This document shows positions 58,283 through 64,000 of a stretch of DNA of 64,000 nt, piece after piece. Location: assembly GCF_000423585.1 (NCBI RefSeq), contig NZ_AUIG01000011.1:106740-170739 (forward strand), in the 5' to 3' direction. Every line of letters begins with the position of its first letter. The stretch's first letter is position 1. This DNA comes from Salinimicrobium xinjiangense DSM 19287 (lineage in GTDB: Bacteria; Bacteroidota; Bacteroidia; Flavobacteriales; Flavobacteriaceae). A model generated the notes under the pieces. It worked only from the letters and a program-made list of their open reading frames with translations. It had not been told where the DNA came from and did no database searches. The position numbers and the translations under genes were made by a program.

Positions 58283-58336
58283 TGCTAATACAAAACAATT
58301 TTTAAAATTTCAACTATCAACTTTTAATTTATCACA

Positions 58337-59614
58337 ATGAAAAATTTAATTAAATATTCAAGTATTGCTCTTATGATGGCCGTTGGCTTTCAGGCACAAG
58401 CACAAGATGTAGATGTCATCGTCGTGGAAGAGGAGAACAAATCAATTTGGGACAGAGACCTTCCTAACTTTAGAGCTCCGGACCAACGTGGTATTAGTGA
58501 GTTCGAACCAACAAAAGATACTGATTATGATTTTGATGGTGTACAGGTAAGATTGGGTGGTGCTTCTACAATTCAATTACAAGGTCTACGCCAGGAAAAT
58601 GCTGCTGACGATCTTGCCGAACTGGGAACTAATTTTAACCTTGCTACGGCAAACCTTGATCTTGATGTTCTTTTAGCTCCAGGTATGAGAATGCACTTGA
58701 GAACATATCTTTCTTCTTTACACCACAATGAAGCCTATGTTAAAGGTGGATACATCCAAATCGATGGTCTGGAATGGATCAGCGAAGACCTGGCAGGGAT
58801 TATGGACAACTGGAGAGTAAAAATTGGTCACATGGAGAATAACTATGGTGACGCTCACTTTAGAAGATCTGACAACGCTATGGCTCTTTACAACCCATTT
58901 GTAGGTAACTATTTAATGGATAGCTTTACTACTGAAGTTGGTGCAGAGGTTTACTATTTGAACGGTCCATGGTTAGCAATGGTTGGTTTTACCAACAGTA
59001 CTATCAACCAAAGTTCCATAGAAACAGACAGAGACCCATCATACCTTGCAAAACTTGGTTTCGACAAGCAAATAAGTGAAGATTTCAGATTTAGATTAAC
59101 CGGATCTGTATTTCACTCTGGTTACAGACCTATTGGTGCAAGAGGAGCTACACAATACCTTTACAGTGGTGACCGTGCAGGAACAAGATACTACAATGTA
59201 ATAGAAGGTGATTTCAGAGCTGGTAGAATAAACCCTGCCACTGGAGCAGAACTTACTTCTTTCATGATCAACCCATTCATCAAAGTAGGCGGATTAGAGT
59301 TCTTTGGAATCTATGAAAATGCATCAACTGAAAATAATGATTGGAATCAGTATGCAGGTGAGCTTATCTACCGCTTTGGTGCAACTGAAGACTTTTACGT
59401 AGGTGCCCGTTACAACACAGTAAATGGTGAACTTGGATCTGGAGATGATGTAAACGTTAATCGTTTCAATGTAGGTGGTGGATGGTTTATGACCAAAAAC
59501 GTGCTTGCAAAAGTGGAGTATGTAAACCAGCAGTACAATGACTATCCTGCCGGAACCATCTATGATGACGCCAAATTCAACGGATTCAACATTGAAGCCG
59601 TAATCAGCTTCTAA
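58337..59614 (+). CDS. outer-membrane porin-like protein, 425 aa
   Basis: Residues 1-22 are a signal peptide (MAVGFQAQAQ). The remainder is made of amphipathic strands, for example VRLGGASTIQLQGLRQENAA, GMRMHLRTYLSSLHHNEAYV and YVGARYNTVNGELGSGDDVN, ending FNIEAVISF with the C-terminal Phe expected for outer-membrane insertion. It is a barrel of about 16 strands; substrate and named family are not clear. It follows the yceI-like gene by 54 nt without a terminator and may be read from the same promoter. A strong terminator lies after it. Confidence 0.82.
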   Translation: MKNLIKYSSIALMMAVGFQAQAQDVDVIVVEEENKSIWDRDLPNFRAPDQRGISEFEPTKDTDYDFDGVQVRLGGASTIQLQGLRQENAADDLAELGTNFNLATANLDLDVLLAPGMRMHLRTYLSSLHHNEAYVKGGYIQIDGLEWISEDLAGIMDNWRVKIGHMENNYGDAHFRRSDNAMALYNPFVGNYLMDSFTTEVGAEVYYLNGPWLAMVGFTNSTINQSSIETDRDPSYLAKLGFDKQISEDFRFRLTGSVFHSGYRPIGARGATQYLYSGDRAGTRYYNVIEGDFRAGRINPATGAELTSFMINPFIKVGGLEFFGIYENASTENNDWNQYAGELIYRFGATEDFYVGARYNTVNGELGSGDDVNVNRFNVGGGWFMTKNVLAKVEYVNQQYNDYPAGTIYDDAKFNGFNIEAVISF

Positions 59615-59640
59615 GCAACAAGATTCGTTTGAACTAGCCG

Positions 59641-59672
59641 AAATGGGGGAAATGATTTCCCCCATTTTTTTT
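59641..59672 (+). terminator. intrinsic terminator after the porin gene
   Basis: AAATGGGGGAAAT (59641-59653), loop G, ATTTCCCCCATTT (59655-59667), then further T. The 13-bp stem is perfect. Confidence 0.9.
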
Positions 59673-59684
59673 ACCTTTAAAAAA

Positions 59685-60257
59685 ATGAAAAAAATTGCGT
59701 TTGTTTTATTGGTGCTTTTCACTGGTGCGATGAGTCACGCACAGGATTTTCAGAAAAGAAATGTAACGGTTCTGCCGGGCAGTGATCTTACTATCATAGG
59801 GGATTCGAATATTGCCGCTTTCCAGTGTGAATTTGAAACCTCTTACCTTAATGGCACTCAACAGATCACTTATAGCCAGACCGGCAACGAGATCAAATTT
59901 ACAGGAGCAATACTCTCTTTAAATAACCGTGGCTTTGACTGCGGAAGCAAAGGGATAAACCGTGATTTTCACGACCTGCTTAAAACAGATCAATATCCGA
60001 GAATTCAGTTAGAGATCAATCAGGTCACTCTGCTTTCTCCTTCCCGGGGCCTGGCAACAGTAAATATCACTATTGCCGAAAAACAAAAGAAATATGAGGT
60101 ACCTGTGAATATAAAGAATGGTGAAATAGCAGAATTCCGGGGTCGACTGGAGGTCAATATAAAGAATTTTAACCTCGAGCCTCCAAAAAAGCTCTTTGGA
60201 ATGATCGTGGTGAAAGACGTGATTGAGATAGACTTTAATCTACTTGTAAAAAAATAA
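59685..60257 (+). CDS. second YceI-like exported protein, 190 aa
   Basis: From ATG 59685 the protein begins MKKIAFVLLVLFTGAMSHAQ, a signal peptide. The body resembles YceI in its plan: LTIIGDSNIAAFQCEF, GFDCGSKGINRDFHDLLKTD, and LEPPKKLFGMIVVKDVIEID at the end. It is more distant than the first YceI (57692) and has one Cys pair. The frame continues upstream through the terminator, so the signal peptide sets the start. The next gene starts 5 nt after its stop. Lipid-binding function is inferred by family. Confidence 0.85.
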   Translation: MKKIAFVLLVLFTGAMSHAQDFQKRNVTVLPGSDLTIIGDSNIAAFQCEFETSYLNGTQQITYSQTGNEIKFTGAILSLNNRGFDCGSKGINRDFHDLLKTDQYPRIQLEINQVTLLSPSRGLATVNITIAEKQKKYEVPVNIKNGEIAEFRGRLEVNIKNFNLEPPKKLFGMIVVKDVIEIDFNLLVKK

Positions 60258-60262
60258 TTTCT

Positions 60263-61537
60263 ATGAAGATAGTATCGGCTGCCGAAGCAGTTTCCCATGT
60301 GAGATCTGGAGACCGGATTTTTTTCCAGGGTGCTGCAATGACTCCCAAAACTTTAATAGAAGCTTTAGTTGAACGGCACCGTGATTTAAGGGAAGTGGAG
60401 ATCATCCATATCCACACCGAAGGTCCTGCTCCCTACACCGAGGAGCCATACCGGGAAGCCTTCTACACCAACAGTTGCTTTGCAGCAGGAAACGTAAGGG
60501 AAACCATCAATTCAAAATATGGTGCATATATTCCAATTTTCCTGAGTGAGATACACCTGTTGTTCAGAAAGAACATACTACCTCTGGATGTTGCTTTCAT
60601 CCAGGTTTCACCTCCAGATAAGCATGGCTTCTGTTCTTTAGGAGTTTCTGTGGATATCACCCTCCCGGCCATACAAACAGCTAAGAAGGTAATAGCACAA
60701 ATAAATCCGCAGGTACCGCGTACTCATGGGGACGGAATTATACATGTAAGCAAGATCTTTGCGGCCACAGAAGTTGATGTACCGGTAGACGTTCATCACC
60801 TGTCACAGCCTACAGAAATTGAGCAGCAAATAGGAAAGCATGTAGCAGAACTTGTAGAAGACGGCGCTACTTTGCAAATGGGGATTGGAGGAATACCAAA
60901 TGTGGTTCTTAGCAATCTCTCCAACCACAGGCGGCTGGGCATTCACACCGAAATGTTTTCTGATGGGGTACTCCCGCTAATAGAAAAAGGTATTATTACA
61001 GGCGAAGAAAAGGAAGTTAAAACAGGTAAAATTGTCACCTGTTTCGCTATGGGTTCGCCAGAACTTTATGACTTTATTGATGATAATCCACTTGTACATT
61101 TTAAGGAAGCGGCATATACCAACGACACGGCAATTATTAGAAGAAATCCAAAGGTCACCGCTATCAACAGTGCTATAGAAATTGATCTAACCGGGCAGGT
61201 ATGTGCAGATACCATTGGAAAGTATCAATATTCAGGCGTGGGCGGACAAATGGACTTTATTCGGGGTGCCTCTCTCTCTGAAGGCGGAAAAGCTATCATT
61301 GCCATGCCATCTGTAACGGCTAAAGGAGTTTCTAAAATTGTTCCCTATCTAAAGGAGGGCGCAGGCGTTACCACTACAAGAGCGCATGTTCATTATATCG
61401 CTACAGAATACGGAGTGGTAAATCTTTATGGGAAAAATTTAAAACAGAGAGCCAGAGCCTTAATTTCCATCGCACATCCCAATCATAGAGCGGCCCTGGA
61501 AGAAGAAGCTTTTAACAGAATTAACAACATCAGGTAA
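60263..61537 (+). CDS. acetyl-CoA hydrolase/transferase family protein
   Basis: The 424-residue enzyme has the CoA-transferase type 1 double domain: FFQGAAMTPKTLIEALVERH near residues 20-40, GATLQMGIGGIPNVVLSNL near 196-214 and LGIHTEMFSDGVLPLIEKG near 222-240, in which Glu is the nucleophile. SGVGGQMDFIRGASLSEGGK near 315-335 and ATEYGVVNLYGKNL near the end complete the pattern of butyryl-/4-hydroxybutyrate CoA:acetate transferases. It would shift CoA between acids such as acetate and succinate, useful when oxygen is low. It sits between the second YceI and thioredoxin. Confidence 0.9.
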   Translation: MKIVSAAEAVSHVRSGDRIFFQGAAMTPKTLIEALVERHRDLREVEIIHIHTEGPAPYTEEPYREAFYTNSCFAAGNVRETINSKYGAYIPIFLSEIHLLFRKNILPLDVAFIQVSPPDKHGFCSLGVSVDITLPAIQTAKKVIAQINPQVPRTHGDGIIHVSKIFAATEVDVPVDVHHLSQPTEIEQQIGKHVAELVEDGATLQMGIGGIPNVVLSNLSNHRRLGIHTEMFSDGVLPLIEKGIITGEEKEVKTGKIVTCFAMGSPELYDFIDDNPLVHFKEAAYTNDTAIIRRNPKVTAINSAIEIDLTGQVCADTIGKYQYSGVGGQMDFIRGASLSEGGKAIIAMPSVTAKGVSKIVPYLKEGAGVTTTRAHVHYIATEYGVVNLYGKNLKQRARALISIAHPNHRAALEEEAFNRINNIR

Positions 61538-61563
61538 TCATTAAAAATTTTATCATTTTTGAC

Positions 61564-61571
61564 TACCTTTA
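61564..61571 (+). promoter_or_regulatory. -7 promoter box of the trx-crp pair
   Basis: TACCTTTA lies 23 nt before the thioredoxin ATG. At the regulon spacing only a half-site is found upstream (ATCAGGTAATCA at 61529-61540), so control by the Crp/Fnr site is uncertain. Confidence 0.5.
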
Positions 61572-61594
61572 GATGGCTTTAAAAAAGAAAGATC

Positions 61595-61894
61595 ATGAAA
61601 AGTAGTTTTAATGAGATCATCAATGATGAGAAGCCGGTCCTCGTCGATTTTTTTGCCGACTGGTGCGGGCCCTGTAAAACCCTGGCTCCTATTCTTAAGG
61701 AGGCCAAAGCCGATCTGGGTGATGCCGTGAAGATCGTAAAGATCGATGTCGATAAGAATCAGCCACTGGCAGCAAAATATCAGGTTCGTGGAGTACCAAC
61801 CCTCATCCTGTTCAAGAACGGGCAGCAGCTGTGGCGTCAATCTGGGGTTGTACCAAAATCTGACCTGGTACAACTTATAAAATCTCACCAGTAG
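61595..61894 (+). CDS. trxA: thioredoxin
   Basis: The 99-residue protein has the active site WCGPC (Cys24, Cys27) in [20 protein letters not shown] and the cis-Pro loop [12 protein letters not shown]. It has no signal peptide, so it works in the cytoplasm as a disulfide reductant. The gene is 4 nt upstream of the Crp/Fnr regulator gene and clearly co-transcribed with it. Confidence 0.95.
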   Translation: MKSSFNEIINDEKPVLVDFFADWCGPCKTLAPILKEAKADLGDAVKIVKIDVDKNQPLAAKYQVRGVPTLILFKNGQQLWRQSGVVPKSDLVQLIKSHQ

Positions 61895-61898
61895 TTAT

Positions 61899-62492
61899 AT
61901 GATCGACGAAAACCTGTTGGTAAAATACGGGGCAAGGAGAGTCTCTTTTTCAAAAGGGGACCAATTGTTTCGCGAAGGAGAATCGGCCAACAATTTTTAC
62001 CAGATCGTTTCCGGGGAGATCAAAATGAACAACTACAACGAGGACGGTAAGGAGTTCATACAGGGAATTTTTTCGATAGGCCAGAGTTTTGGAGAACCTC
62101 CTTTACTTGCCAACGTCAAATATCCCGCAAACGCTGAAGCAATTTCTGAGGCCGAGGTTTTTCAGCTTTCCAAAGAGCAATTCCTGGAGCTGCTTTCCTC
62201 TAATCCCAAAGTACATTTAAAGATTACTACTACCCTGGCAAAGCGGCTTTATTATAAAGCTATAATGGTTTCAGAAATATCCAGTCAGGAACCGGAGCAT
62301 CGCATTTTAAGGATCATTGATTACCTCAAACAGGTTGATAAGGTGGAAGGACAATTCGACTACCGCCTCGATCTTACCCGGCAACAACTTGCAGATCTCA
62401 CCGGTTTAAGAGTAGAGACCGTTATTAGAGCTACAAAAAGCCTGGAGAAGAAGGGAGAGCTACAGATAAAGAAACGAAAAATTTACCGTTAA
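61899..62492 (+). CDS. Crp/Fnr family regulator without cysteines
   Basis: Residues 15-110 form the cyclic-nucleotide-like beta-roll (FSKGDQLFREGESANNFYQI, GIFSIGQSFGEPPLLANVKY), followed by the dimer helix and a winged helix with LTRQQLADLTGLRVETVIRA as helix-turn-helix. The recognition helix has Glu-Thr-x-x-Arg, as in E. coli FNR (E-T-I-S-R), which reads TGA half-sites. There is no cysteine in the protein, so no Fe-S cluster is possible; a heme or other ligand is needed, as in DNR/NnrR-type NO regulators. It is the likely controller of the TGA-N6-TCA promoters in this block. Confidence 0.92.
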   Translation: MIDENLLVKYGARRVSFSKGDQLFREGESANNFYQIVSGEIKMNNYNEDGKEFIQGIFSIGQSFGEPPLLANVKYPANAEAISEAEVFQLSKEQFLELLSSNPKVHLKITTTLAKRLYYKAIMVSEISSQEPEHRILRIIDYLKQVDKVEGQFDYRLDLTRQQLADLTGLRVETVIRATKSLEKKGELQIKKRKIYR

Positions 62493-62547
62493 AAGCTCAT
62501 TTTGAACCTTTTAATTAAAGCTTACCGGATATAAATGTCCGGTTTTA

Positions 62548-62590
62548 TGATTCAGATCATATTCTCCGGGCACTCATACTTTTAATTTTA
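62548..62590 (+). promoter_or_regulatory. Crp/Fnr-type site and -7 box of the 62612 gene
   Basis: TGATTCAGATCA (62548-62559), 23 nt, TAATTTTA (62583-62590) and ATG at 62612 after 21 nt. Confidence 0.78.
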
Positions 62591-62611
62591 CCTCATCAAA
62601 AAAAAATAGGT

Positions 62612-62902
62612 ATGAGACTTTACAACACACTTTACAAAGATTTTGAGGACCTTTTTGTGGGATATTCAGCCGTTGCAATCATCCTTACAACCTGTTTAGG
62701 AGCTGCCGCGGCAATGGTTATTTTAATGAATGGTCATGATTTTATGCAAATGTTCCAGTTATTTCTGGTACTGGTAGGAGCAATGATCTACCTGGTATCG
62801 GTTCTTGCTCAAATGAAACCCAGGTTTGTTTTTAATAGCTTAATTTTGAGTCTGGTTTTGAGCAGTATTCTGCTACTGATCAATGTCTGGATGAGATATT
62901 AA
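62612..62902 (+). CDS. small membrane protein of the Crp/Fnr-like regulon, 96 aa
   Basis: I do not recognise a family. The protein has a polar start (MRLYNTLYKDFEDLFVGYSA) and three hydrophobic segments near residues 19-38, 46-63 and 72-92. One Cys (ILTTCLG) and one His (NGHDFMQM) are present. It has the same promoter design as ccoI, nirK and ccoS and is followed after 10 nt by a truncated haemoglobin gene, so a task in low-oxygen or nitric-oxide response at the inner membrane is inferred. Confidence 0.75.
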   Translation: MRLYNTLYKDFEDLFVGYSAVAIILTTCLGAAAAMVILMNGHDFMQMFQLFLVLVGAMIYLVSVLAQMKPRFVFNSLILSLVLSSILLLINVWMRY

Positions 62903-62912
62903 AAAACATTTA

Positions 62913-63299
62913 ATGAAACAGGATATTCAAAACCGGGAGGATGTATTTCTCCTGGTTTCTACTTTTTATAACAAAGTAAGAGCCAATGAAAATATTGGCT
63001 TCTTCTTTAATGAAACTATTAACGACTGGCCCGCCCACCTGGAGAAGCTGACCGACTTCTGGGAAACCAATCTGTTCATGGTTAGCAAATTTAGAGGAAA
63101 TCCCATGAGAGCTCACAAGGAGGTCGACGAGCATTTTGAACATTCTATTGAGCAAAAACATTTCGGGGAATGGTTAACCATGTGGTACCAAACGCTTGAC
63201 GAACTGTTCGAGGGGGAAAGAGCTAACATTGCAAAAAACAGAGCCAGGAATATGGCGCATAATCTGTTTATGAATATTTATATGAGCCGGGAGCAATAG
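62913..63299 (+). CDS. group III truncated haemoglobin
   Basis: The 128-residue protein has the group III trHb pattern: LLVSTFYNKVRANENIGFFF with Tyr19 at the B10 place, DWPAHLEKLTDFWETNLF, and the F-helix region FRGNPMRAHKEVDEHF, in which His68 is the likely proximal heme ligand. The late WLTMWYQTLDELFEG fits the G helix with Trp at G8. Such globins are tied to NO or low-oxygen tolerance. It is downstream of the 96-residue membrane protein and shares its regulon-type promoter. Confidence 0.9.
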   Translation: MKQDIQNREDVFLLVSTFYNKVRANENIGFFFNETINDWPAHLEKLTDFWETNLFMVSKFRGNPMRAHKEVDEHFEHSIEQKHFGEWLTMWYQTLDELFEGERANIAKNRARNMAHNLFMNIYMSREQ

Positions 63300-63306
63300 G
63301 CTCCCG
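63288..63306 (+). terminator. hairpin over the globin stop codon
   Basis: CGGGAGC (63288-63294) and GCTCCCG (63300-63306) can pair; no T-run follows, so ending of transcription is not certain. Confidence 0.4.
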
Positions 63307-63720
63307 TAATCTGTGTTCTCGTCTGCTCGATTTTTAAAATCTGGAGGTTTTTAAAATAGTATCGGGAAAAAGAGAACTTTGAAGGCTTTAAATCCCTTTA
63401 TATTTGAGCCTAAAGCCCAATTTAATTAAATTTTCTACCCACCACCACCTGAAGGTGGTGGCAATTCATTGCCTCCATAAAACTTCCAAAATTTATCTTA
63501 TTGTGAATTGGCTCCGGCTTTAGCCGAAGGATTAAACATTTATCTTCCCGGGACTTTAGCCAAAACTATTGGAATTTAAATGTTCAATCATGAGATCTCT
63601 CGTCGCCATGTCTTTTTACCGAAAGAAATTCCTCTGTAGAAATGACAATTAGATACAACACGAAATTTAATCTTGAGTCCACTCTAAAAACAAAATTACT
63701 CGAATAATACTAAGAATGGA
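63307..63720. repeat. intergenic region with hairpin and dispersed repeat
   Basis: CCACCACCT / AGGTGGTGG form a stem at 63442-63461. Bases 63592-63648 (GAGATCTCTCGTCGCCATGT ... CTCTGTAGAAATGACAA) are a second copy of the repeat at 33004-33060. No gene is seen before the transposase. Confidence 0.65.
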
Positions 63721-63721
63721 C

Positions 63722-63729
63722 TATCTTTA
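63722..63729 (+). promoter_or_regulatory. -7 promoter box of the transposase gene
   Basis: TATCTTTA, 22 nt before the ATG at 63752. Confidence 0.45.
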
Positions 63730-63751
63730 AACCACTTTCCAACTCACTATC

Positions 63752-64000
63752 ATGTTTAGAAAAACTCAGAATTCTTCTCAATCAGATCTCTTTTCTGGTT
63801 TTGGCCAATTGCTTGATGACAAGAAAGATAAGAAGCTAAACGATCCAAAGGCCTGGTACAATATTTTTTATAAGTATTTTATTTCCAGGATTGATGAAGA
63901 AAAATTTGCTATTCTTTTTTCGTCTACCGGTCGTCCCAATGCTTCGGTGAAGATTTTGGTGGGGATGATGTCTTTAAAAGAAGGTTTTGGCTGGAGTGAT
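63752..64000 (+). mobile_element. IS transposase gene, 5' part (IS1182/IS5-like)
   Basis: The open frame gives 83 residues and runs off the window. IDEEKFAILFSSTGRPNASV followed by KILVGMMSLKEGFGWSD is the DUF772 N-terminal region of IS1182/IS5-type DDE transposases (G-R-P-x-x-x-x-x-x-L-x-G-M-M). The catalytic triad lies outside. The left end of the insertion sequence must be in about 63650-63750, but no terminal inverted repeat can be fixed without the right end. Confidence 0.82.

Noticed and set aside
61529..61540. Possible Crp/Fnr site before trx-crp
   Set aside because: Only the TCA half is present at the proper distance (ATCAGGTAATCA); too weak to list as a site.

Overview
The window looks like the chromosome of a marine-type flavobacterium (Bacteroidota, family Flavobacteriaceae). 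Supporting signs are BlaI/M56 gene pairs, a cbb3 oxidase with fused CcoN and CcoO, a copper nitrite reductase with a C-terminal cytochrome c domain, lipoprotein signal peptides followed by acidic residues, a general lack of strong Shine-Dalgarno sites, and promoters with the Bacteroidota -7 box TAnnTTTG/A a short distance before the start codon. The species cannot be told from the sequence alone.

Layout. 0-3.7 kb: the 3' end of panE, three small membrane or envelope proteins, a BASS-family transporter and a spermidine-synthase-like methyltransferase. 3.7-7.7 kb: a DUF4097-like protein and an acyl-CoA dehydrogenase set in non-coding DNA that carries several copies of a modular dispersed repeat. 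7.7-17 kb: an S9 peptidase, a Bor-like lipoprotein, a NagD-type HAD hydrolase broken by one in-frame amber codon, the glnK-amt ammonium operon behind a large palindrome, manA, tRNA-Leu(UAG) and an M20 dipeptidase. 17-37 kb: two BlaI/M56 signalling modules with different operators, PhnA flanked by REP-like palindromes, a DUF885 peptidase, a membrane-anchored MutS paralogue operon, hemW and ruvC with a four-helix-bundle gene between them, a flippase-like protein with a glycosyltransferase, and a TPR/TonB-like group. 37-44.5 kb: an envelope or stress-like block with a response regulator, an unrecognised 565-residue membrane coiled-coil protein, a six-EF-hand lipoprotein, three tiny acidic lipoproteins that begin Cys-Arg-Glu-Thr, an S24-type repressor, a CPA1 antiporter and a YihY/BrkB protein.

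44.5-63.3 kb is a respiratory block: ccoI, then nirK with an FGE-like gene and a SCO gene on the opposite strand, then ccoS-ccoNO-ccoQ-ccoP-ccoG-cupin-like-ccoH-safE, two YceI proteins, a porin-like barrel, an acetyl-CoA hydrolase/transferase, thioredoxin, a cysteine-free Crp/Fnr regulator, a 96-residue membrane protein and a group III truncated haemoglobin. Five promoters here (ccoI, nirK, ccoS, the first yceI-like gene, and the 96-residue protein) share one arrangement: TGA-N6-TCA, exactly 23 nt, then a -7 box (A/T/C/G)AnnTTT(G/A), then a 20-32 nt leader. This points to one regulon, probably run by the Crp/Fnr protein encoded in the same block and responding to low oxygen or nitric oxide. 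It is the strongest new result in the window. The window ends inside the 5' part of an IS transposase gene.
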